From Laetiporus sulphureus 93-53 (taxonomy: Eukaryota; Basidiomycota; Agaricomycetes; Polyporales; Laetiporaceae): a DNA stretch of 64,000 nucleotides. The DNA lies in contig NW_024468533.1 of NCBI RefSeq assembly GCF_001632365.1, positions 103,494-167,493 of the forward strand, in the 5' to 3' direction. The notes below the pieces were generated by a model. The model searched no databases and was not told where the DNA came from. It saw only the letters and a list, made by a program, of their open reading frames with translations. Shown here piece after piece: positions 1 to 11,004 of this stretch. Both the position numbers and the translations under genes were made by a program. How positions within the stretch are numbered: position 1 is the stretch's first letter; every line of letters begins with the position of its first letter.

Positions 1-228
1 CCTTCTTCGCAGCCGCTATTGCCGCTGCCGACACCGCTACCGCCGCCGCGTACGTTACAGTCCATCAGCGAGCCGGTGCGGGCAGGGACGGGCGCGGGGG
101 AGCTGCTGCATGCGCGGTTGGCGATGACGCCGGAGAATATTAGGCCGCTACTCGAGAATGCGAGGGAGGTGCGTGGGCGGTGCGTCGAGTGCGTCGCGGA
201 GCTGCGCGCGCTGGCGGGGCGGTCTTGA
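1..228 (+). CDS. 3' end of an unidentified gene (partial)
   Basis: The reading frame is open from the first base of the window and stops at 226–228, so this is the last ~75 codons of a gene that begins to the left. The visible part has a proline/leucine-rich stretch followed by a more helical, charged end (ENAREVRGRCVECVAELR) that could form a coiled coil. I do not recognise the family. It converges on PCNA. GC content and codon use resemble the neighbouring genes, which supports real coding sequence, but the evidence is limited to an open frame with good composition. Confidence 0.5.
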   Translation, partial: PSSQPLLPLPTPLPPPRTLQSISEPVRAGTGAGELLHARLAMTPENIRPLLENAREVRGRCVECVAELRALAGRS

Positions 229-639
229 GTGCCGGGCGGGGGAGCGGTAGTAGGTCCATCCGTCCGTTCGTTGTCATCGGCGGCGGTTTGTCTGTTAGAT
301 CTTGGGTGTTGGATGTGGATGCTGCCATTCGGACTTACGCACGCATCGCTGATGATGTTCCGTTGTTGTTCTTATCTTGCTTTCGCACCTTTACTTTCGC
401 TGTCACGCTGCGCACTTGTACATATACGCACTTGCACTTATTTATAGTATTATATGTAACGAACAGACGGGCGCCTCGCATGTCGTGTTCGGTGAACTGA
501 GTGTTGATATCGACGGCGCGGGGTCGCGACGTTTTTCGTTACTTGCGAGATGATATACATATAAATGTAACTAGGTACATGAACTGAGAGATGCACTACG
601 AAGGCGAAAGAAACCGGAAGAATCAAGGCAACGCGCCGC
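229..639. other. Convergent intergenic region
   Basis: About 400 bp between the 3' ends of the partial gene and PCNA. It becomes AT-rich around 415–580, as expected for two 3' UTRs facing each other. I see no gene here. Confidence 0.5.
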
Positions 640-1978
640 TCAGTCATCGCCGATTTTGGGTGCGAGGTAGTACCGGATGTATCCCGTGTCAAAGTCGTAC
701 GACACCTATACGCACATCAGCATCCACATAGCAAGCGAGAGAGGAGGAGGGGGGACGCACGAGGAGAGGCACATCGTTGCTCATCATGAGCTGGACGCTG
801 CTCGCGAGAGAGGCACTCTTGGAAAAGTTGACGAGGTACTTCAAGCTGAAGGTCAAGTTCACGTGCTGGTTCATCTCGATGCGCACGGCGCCCTCTGGAA
901 CGTCATCCGCGCCCTTTTTCGCCTTCTTTGCGGGCTTTCCGTTCTGTGCGGCAGCGATCAGAAGGGGAATGTTCGATGGGGAGCGCACGCGCACTCACAT
1001 TCGTAGGCTTCTTGCGCTTCTTGCTCAATGCCTCGTCGTCCTCGTCCTCGTCTTCGTCGCCCTCGTTTTCCGGCTTGGCCTTGAACTCACCATCGTCCTC
1101 GTCCTCGGCGCCTTCCTCCATATCAACGTCTTCGCCGTCCTCCTTCTTGACCTTCTCCTTCTTGGCCTTGGTCTTCCGCTTTTGCTTCCGCTCGCCTTCA
1201 TCTTCCTCATCCTCTGCCTCCTCATCCTCATCCTCTTCACGCTTCGACGACGCCCCCGCATGCGCAGCGCCTTCAGACTGCTTCAAGAGGATATTCCCAT
1301 TCGCAGCCTCACCGTCCGAAATGAACCGGACGCCCTCCTTCGTGACCTCGATCCGCACGCTCTCGCCGAGCTGCGACAAGTCGCGCACGATCCGCGAGAA
1401 CTCGGCCGAAGGCATCGTCACGCGCGCCTCGTACTCCGTGTCGGGAATCTGGAGCGTGTCCGCGTCGATGTCCATCAGCTTCATCTCGTATTCTGCGATT
1501 CGGTCCGAATCTGCAGATGGCAAGCGAGTCAGCGCATCGCATCCAATGCGGGCGGGGCACTCACTGCGGGCCTCGTAGGTGAGGGAGAGCACGTCTGCGT
1601 CGTCGGCGGCTTTGAGGATGCAGACGTCGTCGTCTTTGGCGCACTTGAGCACCTTTGTGAACGAGTTGAGGTTTACGCCGAGCGGCAGCGGCCGGTCGCA
1701 GCGGTATCGCTTGAATCCGGACGCGTCGAGCTTGACAGAGACGAGAGCGACGTGCGAGTTATCCATCGCTTGCAGCACCTGTGATTCTTGGTCAGCAGTG
1801 AACGCGGGGAGAGAGCGGCAGACGCGTACGATGCCCTCCTCGTTGCACTCAAAGTTGGCGTCGGTCACGAGCTCCTTGATCGCTGCGCAAAGTCAGCGCG
1901 CGTCGCGGTGGATGCAGAGCACGTACCGTCGAGGAGACGCTTGAGGATGGACGCTTCGGCGAGGCGGGCTTCGAGCAT
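640..1978 (-). CDS. PCNA: Proliferating cell nuclear antigen (DNA sliding clamp) with a long charged insertion
   Basis: The homotrimeric ring that tethers DNA polymerases and repair factors to DNA in the nucleus. Six exons can be joined with GT–AG introns of 44–55 bp: 1978–1927, 1882–1830, 1778–1565, 1510–999, 943–761 and 705–640. The predicted protein is 359 residues, against about 260 for usual PCNA. The N-terminus (MLEARLAEASILK), the YRCDR motif, GVNLNSFTKVLKC, YEMKLMDID, the MPSAEFSRIVRDLS linker region and the end YYLAPKI are all PCNA hallmarks. A lysine falls at residue 164 in a VTKEGVRF context, equivalent to the modified K164 of other PCNAs. Residues ~188–293 are an extra acidic/lysine-rich segment placed between the GNILLKQ strand and the RIEMN strand. 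The insertion spans one intron (944–998) and stays in frame, so the gene looks functional. Confidence 0.95.
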
Positions 1979-3533
1979 GGTGGCGGGGCGACAGAGGTGG
2001 TTGGTGGCAGAGAGTGGAATGCAGACGCGGTGAAATACGACGCGCCGCGTCACGGAGTCACTAGCGCGTCGTCACTGCTGTCACGCTTTCTGCGACGCGG
2101 AGTGCCACTCGACTTGGCCAGGGTGTGGCCCAACTCTTCTCCACAAAAGATGACAATCTCGTCCTGTGGCCAACCAGTCCCTATCGCTGCCGCTGATATG
2201 TCATCCGAGTCCTGATATTTTCTCTCTGGCTATGCCGTTGATATGGTTCTACTATTGTCCTGGGCTACTGTAGTCGATCATGATGGCAAAACTGGGAGTC
2301 AGCACTGCTCTATCGCATGCCTCCCTAGATTCGTGCTCTAACTGGCGACAGCTCTTAGCTTCTTTCCCTGTTCCTCCTTCAGACATCCATCGACGGCTTC
2401 CTCGACGCACCAGCGCTCGTGATCGAGGCGTCAACTGGAGATCTGGTATTCGAAGGTTCTTAGAACAGCGAGCTCCGCGACAAGGGGGTTTGGGAGAGCA
2501 ATCACATCAAGTATGTTGTCGCCGGTTACAGTGGCATGTAACCTCTACAGCTCCGATAGTATTGACCGACTTCGCGTTTAGCATGCCCACGTTGAGGTAC
2601 CGCGCAAGCTCTGTTCGTACACGATCCAACTGGCCGAAAGTTTCAGGTTGACTTGAAAGGCTGTCGGGTATATTAGTTCTCATGAAACGGCCATTCGAGA
2701 GCACTGAACGGCGGCAGAATCATGCCCCAAACGCTGGCATGCGTATCCCCGTGGGGTCCCACCTCACTCTCTCGCAAACCGTCATCGCACCAATCTTCCT
2801 CCTCAACATGAACATCTAATGTAGTTATAGACAATTCTTCTTAGCCACCACGCCTTCGAACTTCCTCGCTGTCTGGCATGTATGGCGTCATTAGCCTGCC
2901 ATGGGGTGGGCACCTCGCTGAAACTTGACATGTACAAACTCGAGCTCAAACTTCAAGCTCAAGCTTCGGACCTCAATCAGCAGCGTCCAAATTGTTCCTG
3001 ATCTGGATACCCTTCTGGAGCATGCAGACATGTAGTATTCACTATCTGCGTTCGTGGATGCTGTAGAGTCCCTGAAGACGCGACGACGTCGGAGGGTATC
3101 AGGCCACTGCTGATGTACGCGTATGCATAGTGAGTTTATTATCGCCATATTATGACGCCTTCATTGGCTACCACTTTGGCTTGTGCTCTGATCTGGGAGC
3201 ACCTGGTTTGAGCAGCAATCATTATTTGATGCCGGGCTCCTCGGATGGAATCATCCAGAGAGTTCTGCAGAATTTCGAGCCACACTGGCCTTTTTCCACT
3301 ATTGCTCGCGCTCTTCGCTTTTTCGTCCATCCACATACTTCATCTTCGAGTATTTTTCTGGCTGACACAACGGGGCGTGGTTGGCACTTGAAAGAGCCCT
3401 CGGTCTTCGCTACACCAACCTCATTCTTTTTACGAGAACATCTTTCTTGCGCCACGATAACTCTGTGAGCTATGTTTTATAATGTTGCGTTAGTGCTGTC
3501 CTAAGACTCGATCACGGTACCAGTCAGCTCATC
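1979..3533. other. Intergenic region, no convincing gene
   Basis: Holds the PCNA promoter on its left side. Open frames at 2280–2651 and 3130–3468 lack recognisable domains, splice-linked partners or consistent codon bias. I see no RNA gene or repeat. Confidence 0.4.
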
Positions 3534-4492
3534 ATGAATGACGCCTTGCACAATTTTCCAGTTCATCCTCTCGCCTTTCATCAAGGCAGCAGGCGATCGG
3601 GATTGAGTGCAAATCTGACGCAAATCGCTATTAAAAGCCTTCTGCACCTCGTCCCAAGGATGTGCAAGCCCTGGCTATATGAGTTCGCCGCTAAGGCGAG
3701 CTCTCGCTTTGGTCACCAGCCATATGTCAACATCTTCGGCCTTCCCTTCGGTTTGGTGCTCAAAGTATCCATGGATATTCAAGCCGTCGAGGCTCATGCA
3801 CTACGCACCATCGGTTCTCTTTTGGGAATCAACGCACCCACCCTCATCGACTACGTATCTACCCCGAGAAGACATTCCTTCTGACAACCTGGATTGATGG
3901 TGATTGCTGTTCCGACATTTGGGACGAGCTGACAGCCAGTGACAAGGACAGGATTGTTGGGCAACTGCATTCCCAAGTGAGCTCAATGCGAGAGCAAACC
4001 ATCACCCGCAACCACCCCATATGCAACGCTTCAGGGGGATGCATCGTCGACCCACGCATTCCTTGGCTTGATGAGAACCCTCGCATCTTCACGTCTGTCC
4101 AAGAATTCCTCCAGGAGGTGTGGATTGGCCTCGATCTCCCTAGAAACCGCGAAACCCTTCGTCCCATGCTGCAGCCACTCATCGAGCGTGATGATGTCCC
4201 AATTGTCTTCTGCCACGGTGACATTCTGCCGAAGAACGTCATTCTGCCGAAGAACGTCATTCTCCCAGGAGGGTTGAAGAAGTGGCGGTGTGGGTATACT
4301 ACAGCATGCCTAATCGATTGGGAATATGCCGGCTGGATGCCACTGCCTTGGGACGCCTTGAAGGCGACGTGGATGACGTTCGATCTCCAGGATGAATGGC
4401 TCACGATGATGAAGTTGGTGTTCCCGGAGTCGCGCCGCGAGCTGGAGGCGGACTGGGAGTGGCGCTCACGATCCAAAATCCCGATTTTATAG
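3534..4492 (+). pseudogene. Aminoglycoside-phosphotransferase (APH)-family kinase, frameshifted
   Basis: The fungal APH family resembles small-molecule kinases; the substrate of this member is unknown. The first half (frame at 3534) contains FGLPFGLVLK, with the ATP-binding lysine region, and VEAHALRTIGSLLG. Near 3866–3872 the homology moves to another frame, which continues with TTWIDGDCCSDIW, the Brenner-like loop FCHGDILPKN and the metal-binding LIDWEYAGW, then ends at 4492. No GT–AG intron at the switch keeps the conserved TWIDGD segment, so a one-base frameshift is the simplest reading, from either mutation or sequencing error. An 18-bp unit is duplicated at 4229–4264, repeating LPKNVI inside the catalytic loop. 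Upstream exons may exist; the first ATG in frame is at 3534. Confidence 0.6.
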
Positions 4493-5087
4493 GTTCTTTT
4501 CTCGTACGCAACGAGGTGATCATGAGGCCTCGGTTGTGGCATGCTGGCAACTGTTGATATCGTCTTTGCTGGATCGGTGTTCAGCATGGACTTGCGGACT
4601 AGTAACTCTCCGTTCCAAGTTGACTAGTCTTCTGTCTGACCGGTTCGCATGTGTTATTCTAAGACAGCCTGTATGCTAAGAACGGCTCACAAGATCAATA
4701 TAACTCTCGTTTTCTACAGCATTTGACCGTGGCGACGGCTGCTCGCTGGCAAGCGTGCTGTGGATCTTGATTCCTCATGGTGGCAGTACATGGCGACTAA
4801 GACGCGCCAGAATAGTTATATGTCTTAGCCTGATTCCTCCGGTTTGAAACCCTGAATTGAATTTGCCCGGACAACACGTACAATATCCGAAATACAATGT
4901 GGTGGATGAATGGAATGAGTAGAGAACTCGGTCGAACTGCATTGAGGCCAACGTGATGGCGCTCACTGATTCTTCATGAGCGGCGAGATTTGCGCGCGAC
5001 CAGGGTAGTACATCGTGGGGATTGTTCTAGATTACAACAACCGTGTGAGCATGTAGCCATCCTATGAGACGTCGCAACGGAAATGAC
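4493..5087. other. Intergenic region between convergent genes
   Basis: About 600 bp between the 3' ends of the APH-like kinase and the rhamnogalacturonase. The frames here are short and without recognisable domains. Confidence 0.4.
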
Positions 5088-6936
5088 TCACGGAATCGGG
5101 ATAACCGTCGTGCTCCCGAACCCAGCCGTCAAATCGCCGCTCATCGTCGTTGGGGTGGAATAACCCGCAGGCTGAGTATACGAGGTCGTCTGCTCTGCGT
5201 AGCTCGTGTAGTCCGTGCCGGACTTGAGGCACGCCCCATCGCCGAATGCCGACTCGCACTTCATCGTCGCCTCGTCTGTGAGCGACCACATGTACACGTC
5301 CTCCAGGTAGATGTCATAGCATGGGTTTTCATCCGCACACAGAATTTGGATAGGCGAGCGCTCGACGCCGTCTGCGACATTGCCGTCCCAATTCTACAAA
5401 GCATGAAGACCCAGGAATGACAACGGCCGGTGAGTACCTACACACCTTGAAAGTGATATTCTTCAGTAACACACCGTCACCTGCCAGGGTCGATATGGAT
5501 GCCCAATACTCATTGACATCGAGGCCGTACGCGGTATCACGCGAGAGAAAGTTTTCAAACACGACGTTCTGCACCGTGCCCGACCCGCCATTGCCTTTGA
5601 TCATGTATGCCTGGTTGCCACCAACCGTGTAAACATATCTGTATACTGATTGCATGAGTCGGAGAAGCTGACGGCTGAATGCACGATACTCGCCTGTACA
5701 GAATGCTGTAGATATCGGTGTCCACGGCGAGACTACCCATCGCGCTTCCGCCAGATTGGTTGCACCAAACTAGATTACATCATCTCCGGAACCGCTTCAG
5801 TGATCCAGCGGTGGCAGCACTTACTTTGCTCCACGAGGATGTTCGACGCGGGCGACTGGAATGATTGAGTGCCGCTATCAGCATGACGATGCATCGAGAT
5901 CAAGAAAGGATCCCGCAACGAACCTTGACCGTCACGCACTCGTCACGGTTCGTTACCTCAACGTCGTGTATCCAGTAGTTGTCTCCCCAAACGTCGACAC
6001 CATCCGAGCCGCCGATGTCCGCGCCTCTGCATTTCGTAATGGAGCGCTAACTGGAGCAATGCGAAGATCGGTGCCACGAACCTGATTGCAAGGTTGTAAA
6101 CTTCGCCGTTAGACCCGTCCTGGATGACAAGGTGGAACTCTGGCGCTGAATCATCGAAGCAATCAGCATGACGCAGGCGGGGGAGCATTGTCATTGAGCG
6201 CCTTGCTTACAATCCACGAGAATTAGATCGTGCAGAGACCAGTCGGTCGAGGTGACCATCCGGATCAGACGAGGTCTACGGCGCTGTCAGCTACGACGCA
6301 TTGACGTACGAGACGAAGGTGTACCCGTCATTCCGGCACTCATACCCGTATCCCTGGATACCTCCTGCAGAGTTGGCAGAGTAGAACTCAAAGTCTTCTG
6401 CATTCTCAACTGCGATCATATTGCCCGTAGTAGTCGCTAGTGGTACCCGAGCAGCGATTTAACAAATTGCATGGAGAGGTCAAATGGGAAAAAAGTAGAA
6501 TACGTACAGGTCCGATATATCAGCCCGTCGAGCCTGAAAGCCCATTTGGTGCCTCCGCTGAGCGTGACCCACGTCTGCATGTCGTAGTCACCTGTGATAC
6601 AACGCAGCACATCAACACACACGTCCGCGGTGGGTCGATCCAAGCGACATACCTTCAGGGACATACAGCGTTGAAGCGCTCGAGTTCGTCAATACGCAGT
6701 CCTGCACAGTCGAGCCACAATCAATCCGTCTCCCCGTTCCAGCACTCAAAGCAGGTACGCACGTCAAACGCCGCCTGGATCGCTGGCCCAATGTCGCTCG
6801 AGCCGATCTCGCCGCCATAATCCAGGACGTTGCACAGGTTCAACTTCTCGCTGAGCGGCGTCGTCGGGCCCACAGTGCCCGACAGCTGCGCCAGCGCATA
6901 TGGGAGGAGAGAGAGGAGTGCAGCGAGGGCTTTCAT
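5088..6936 (-). CDS. rhgA: Secreted rhamnogalacturonase (glycoside hydrolase family 28)
   Basis: Hydrolyses the galacturonic acid–rhamnose backbone of pectin outside the cell. The N-terminus [17 protein letters not shown] is a signal peptide. At least nine exons follow the Aspergillus rhamnogalacturonase A order: [115 protein letters not shown] and [12 protein letters not shown]. The conserved acidic residues of the GSDGVDVWG and NRDECVTVK segments match the family's catalytic region. The protein ends right after [11 protein letters not shown] at a TGA (5088–5090). A GTGAGT overlaps that stop, so a further 3' exon is possible. A cysteine seen in related enzymes just before AMGSL is a serine here. 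Confidence 0.9.
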
Positions 6937-6993
6937 CCTGGAGCGCAGTGCGGGCGGGCGAATTGTTGGGCTTCAACCGCACTTGCAAAGAGG

Positions 6994-7003
6994 CTCTTTT
7001 ATC
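6994..7003 (-). promoter_or_regulatory. TATA-like element of the rhamnogalacturonase gene
   Basis: On the minus strand the sequence reads GATAAAAGAG, about 60 bp upstream of the ATG at 6936. Composition and spacing suit a fungal TATA box, but there is no direct evidence of a start site. Confidence 0.35.
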
Positions 7004-7668
7004 ATCATAATTCAGAGGGTGCCGGCGGACCGTTCTGTGCAGGGCTGCAGAGACAACTAGTTGCTCACGATGACCGTGGGTGCACTACTGAGACTTTCGG
7101 TGCCGAGCTTGATCACAGAGCACAACCGACTGCATAGTTTAAAGTGACGGTCCGATGATGTTGCCATGTGGACACGCACTCACTCCGCCTGCAAAGTGAG
7201 CCACAAGGGTAGCATCTTCTGGGGCTTCTTTCGATCAGGAGAACGAGAAGTTTGAGGGATTAACCGACACCTCCAGGCGCGGCACATATTGTGATGGGAA
7301 AGAGAATGCAGGGCGGATGGAGACATCATGGAAACTCCATGATGTTACCTGTTCATGTGCGCGCGAGCGCCGGGCCGTTCTATCACAGAAACGCTGGTTG
7401 ATCAGGCGACGAGGCGCATTCTTCACTGTCCGTTGCGATCGCGTATGTGCTGATGTAGTTAAGTAACGGTTGCATTCGCGAACAACAGAGCAACCGCAGC
7501 AATGGTTCTGGCATAATTCATGTAGCAAGCCTGTCCTTAACGGCCGAAAGCTCGCAGTGACAATCTACGCATACAAGACAAACTTTCAGTATATGCAATG
7601 TCAAAGCATGACACATGATAGCGCTCACCGACCCTACTCAAAGCGAGACGCACAGCCAGCGACACGCA
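7004..7668. other. Upstream region of rhamnogalacturonase and 3' flank of the TatD gene
   Basis: I see no convincing coding sequence. A short inverted repeat (catcatggaaactccatgatg) lies at 7325–7345 and could form a small hairpin or bind a dimeric regulator. Confidence 0.35.
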
Positions 7669-9060
7669 TCAGATTCCATACATACTCTTCGCATTCTCCC
7701 TTGCCTCACGCAGTACCTTCACAACATCCCAAGAGGGCTCTTCGCCCTCAATGGCCTCGTTCGCTACCGCAGCAACAAACTCCGCCGTCCACGGGATCAT
7801 CGCGGAATGCGAAAGCGGCAACCGGCCCTTGACGTCTTTGAGTGATGTGTATATGTTGGATGGGACCATGAATGGTGCATCCGTCTCGAGCAGGATCCGC
7901 ATATGCCCTCCCGGCGTTGAAGCCATCTGTCGAATTACCGCGGAGGTGTTAAGATTCGTGAAGTATGTAATAACACCTACAGAATGTGTCAGAGAATAGA
8001 CGAGCGATGAGTGGCCCGGATAGAGTGCACTGACCGGTCACGCCGATAAACAGGTTTGGGAAGTATTCCAGCATTCGTGCGGCCCATTCTGCTGAGTCCG
8101 TGTAGCAATGAATGTGGATCTGCGTCGCATGAGCCCATATGCATATGGCCCGCTGTACTCATGAGATGAATATCGTAGCTCACCTTGTGTTCCCGCGGAA
8201 CATGCTCCTTCAAGATGCGCTCTGTGTCCTCCTCCGCCTCGCGCGTGTGGATCGTGAGTGGCTTGCCGAGTTGCACAGCGAGTTGAAGCTGACGTGTGAA
8301 GACGTTGCACTGCACGTCCCGTGGCGAGTTGTCGTAGTGGTAATCCAGGCCGATTTCTCCCCAGCCAACGCAACGGGGATGCGCCATCGCATTAAGTCTG
8401 CCGCGGAGCAGGAAGTGAGTGGGAATGAGGAGCTGGCGGTCGTTAAACACACCAACATGTTGCTCTCTACCTCGTCTGTATACGCTCCAGCTTCATGTCT
8501 GAGAGGAAGTGAAGATCAGGCGATGCGATGGACGGCGATCAGCCTCTGGCTTACGGGTGAATGCCTAACAGCTTTGATCACTTCCAAAACAGATGAGAGA
8601 TGTTGGCCTACTTACCCATCACAAACCAGTACTCTAGTCCACCCCACAACATTTCTATGCTCTCCTTCGTCAAAGCCGAGTCTGCAATCGATCTCCAGGA
8701 CAGCTGAATGGATGCGTCACACCACACATCCACGATCGCCTCGACATTGCGATCCTGATACAGTCCTCGGACAAAGTCGTGTACCGTCTCGTACTTCCCG
8801 TCCTTATACTTGCCACGGTAGGCATGGAATGTGGACACAAGATGGGTATGCGTGTCGACGATAGGTGCGATTTGCTCGTCGAGCGCAGTCTCGGCAGTCA
8901 GGGCGGGATGTCGCGGCAGGCGCAGAAGTTCTTCCTTGGGAGCAGACTTCTTGTTCTTTCCCATGTATCTTGCTCGCGACGAGTAGCGTGCAAGAGAACG
9001 GCTCGCAGGGGAGACCAGGCTAATTGATAAGAGGTGAGACGATATTTTAACGCTGTACAT
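7669..9060 (-). CDS. TatD-family metal-dependent hydrolase
   Basis: TatD proteins are TIM-barrel hydrolases with DNase activity. The metal ligands appear in order across several short-intron exons: DTHTHL, GIHPHEAGAYTDEV, GWGEIGLDYHYD, LTIHTREAEEDT, HCYTDSAEWAARML and LLETDAPFMVP. The C-terminus is ENAKSMYGI, with the stop at 7669. Two starts are possible. The ATG at 9060 adds a 32-residue, Arg/Ser-rich leader without acidic residues, resembling a mitochondrial presequence. The ATG at 8964 gives MGKNKKSAPKEE and a cytosolic or nuclear form. The gene faces away from the membrane protein at 9287, and the ~226-bp gap would be a shared promoter. Confidence 0.88.
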
Positions 9061-9286
9061 ACACTGTCAGGTTGACGACACAAGCGAATATTGCAAATCA
9101 AGGCATTCAAACGGAGGAATCTCTAGGAATCTGCTTATGGCAACAATACAATTCTACAACTACGCAAGCTGTCTGACTCGTGGGCGATGCCGTCCTCGCG
9201 ATGGGCAGTGCAACGCCTCCCGGGTTTCATACAGTTTGTCGCTCTCTTAATTCCTCGCTGTCTGTCGACTTGCGCTCACTGTCATC

Positions 9287-10750
9287 ATGCCGCCCACCGT
9301 TCCATGGCTCCCATCTTCGTCCGGACGCGGCCTGCTCACACGCACCCTCCAACTGCGCAACGATGCACAGGCCGACTTCGCTGCTGTCAAGTCGCAATGG
9401 GCGAACCCAAATGACATCCTCAGTATCCTTACCATCATCGGTGGGGACATCGTCAAGACTGCCCTCGCATCCCTCGCCGCGCCCACCCCGCTCTTTGGCT
9501 TTCTTCCTCTCACTCCCGTGGCTTTCTCGTTTGGCTGGGTAGGCTACGCCTTCTCCGCAATTCTCTCGTCCATCGGCGATGGCAAGCTAATGCCTGCCCC
9601 CGACTGTTCCGCGATACTTGTCAATGCGCGCTCGGGGTACAGTCGCCCCATCAACTCCTTCATCCTCTCCCGGCTTGTGCGTGACTACGAGTGTCCCAAT
9701 AAGCGCGGGCTCACCGTCGCCTTCTTCCGCACCTCGCCCTCGCGGCCCGCCGGCATGCCGGCGCGCGACTGGGTGTACTGGAGCGGCCTCGAAATGATGG
9801 TGTGCCAGATCGGTATCGCATGCATCCCTGGCGCGCTCTCCGGGAACTGGCTCATCCTCATCCTCACCGTTGGTGGGACGCTCCTCGCGCTCCTCCAGGG
9901 CGCACTCCCGCAGTGGCGCCAGGAGAAGTGGTCCGCGCGCAAGGTCGCGCCTGGCAAGCAGGACGTCGTGTGTCTTACACGCGGGAACGGCTCGGTCAGT
10001 GTGCTCGTGATCGTGAGCGACGGCTGCGGATACAAGCTCGAGGACCTCGCGGCTGCCCGCGAGGTGCATTCGCGCGTGACGGCACCCGCGACGTTCGTGC
10101 TCGCTGCGCTGTGGATCGTGCACCTCATCACGACGGAGAGCCTCAATTCGAGTGCGTGGTATTCGCTTGCGGTTGGCGGGCTGGGCATGCTCCAGAATGT
10201 GATCGCAGCGGGCGCACGGCGGGAGGCGGGCGCACTGGGATTCCACTTGGAGAAGGGACCTGTGGTACATGAGAAGAACGTTTTCGGGACGTTGAAAAAG
10301 GTGGAGGAGATGGCTGATGACAAGGAGTCCGCTGTGGATATGGGTCGAGGGGTAGGTCTCTCGCTGATTCCGATCTTCTTCCCGGGAGGGCTTAGGGAGG
10401 ACGAGGAAAAATGGGTGAAGGAGAGGACAAAGATCAACAAAATGCTGGATCATAAAGACAAGGAACGCGCCACGTTCAACGCGGCGAAGGTATCGTCGCC
10501 ATCGGCCGCGCCAATTCAAGAAATGGCGAAGTCAACCATTGCGAGCGACACGAAGATGAGCCGCTCAATGACCCGAAACGACAGTCCAGGCGAGCTGAAG
10601 GACGAGTACTTTTGGGGGCCAGACCGTACTTCGCCAGTAGAGCTACAGTACTCTGAGTACGAGAAGCTGGACAAGAACGGCACGTCTGCGACAGCGACTG
10701 AAGTTGGTCGCGCGTCATCCTCGGACACCTCCACTCAGCCATGCCACTGA
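9287..10750 (+). CDS. Conserved fungal multi-pass membrane protein of unknown function
   Basis: A single uninterrupted frame of 487 residues, unusual beside intron-rich neighbours. Hydrophobic segments occur near residues 45–65, 70–100 (including PVAFSFGWVGYAFSAI), 160–185, 186–210, 265–285 and 290–310. The remaining ~170 residues form a hydrophilic, Ser/Lys/Glu-rich tail likely to face the cytosol. The phrases NPNDILSILTIIGGDIVK, GDGKLMPAPDC, ARDWVYWSG, GALPQWRQEKW and LTRGNGS match a widely conserved fungal membrane family as I remember it, for which I know no assigned function. No transporter signature or catalytic motif is apparent. Confidence 0.85.
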   Translation: MPPTVPWLPSSSGRGLLTRTLQLRNDAQADFAAVKSQWANPNDILSILTIIGGDIVKTALASLAAPTPLFGFLPLTPVAFSFGWVGYAFSAILSSIGDGKLMPAPDCSAILVNARSGYSRPINSFILSRLVRDYECPNKRGLTVAFFRTSPSRPAGMPARDWVYWSGLEMMVCQIGIACIPGALSGNWLILILTVGGTLLALLQGALPQWRQEKWSARKVAPGKQDVVCLTRGNGSVSVLVIVSDGCGYKLEDLAAAREVHSRVTAPATFVLAALWIVHLITTESLNSSAWYSLAVGGLGMLQNVIAAGARREAGALGFHLEKGPVVHEKNVFGTLKKVEEMADDKESAVDMGRGVGLSLIPIFFPGGLREDEEKWVKERTKINKMLDHKDKERATFNAAKVSSPSAAPIQEMAKSTIASDTKMSRSMTRNDSPGELKDEYFWGPDRTSPVELQYSEYEKLDKNGTSATATEVGRASSSDTSTQPCH

Positions 10751-11004
10751 GGCCGCCTTGACACCTTGCCGGCAAGATGAGACTGCTATCGAGCAGGCAA
10801 CTGCTCTGCGGGGTCCGCTGAGCCCTTTTGATCAGGTCGGATCTGGTGGCGAAAGCTTATTTGCCTTTAGTACGTTTGCATGACCACAGCATTGTCATCG
10901 TTACGCGAGGTAACGGTTGACGTAGGCTATGATCTTTGACGATGTTTGATGACATGTATTTTATTTCTGATGACATGGCCGTGACGAATATACTTGAGAG
11001 AGTA

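Noticed and set aside
777..1784. Long plus-strand open frames opposite PCNA
   Set aside because: They are antisense to well-supported PCNA exons and rich in repeated Leu/Ser created by the acidic codons of the insertion.
9587..10519. 310-codon minus-strand frame
   Set aside because: Antisense shadow of the GC-rich membrane protein gene at 9287–10750.
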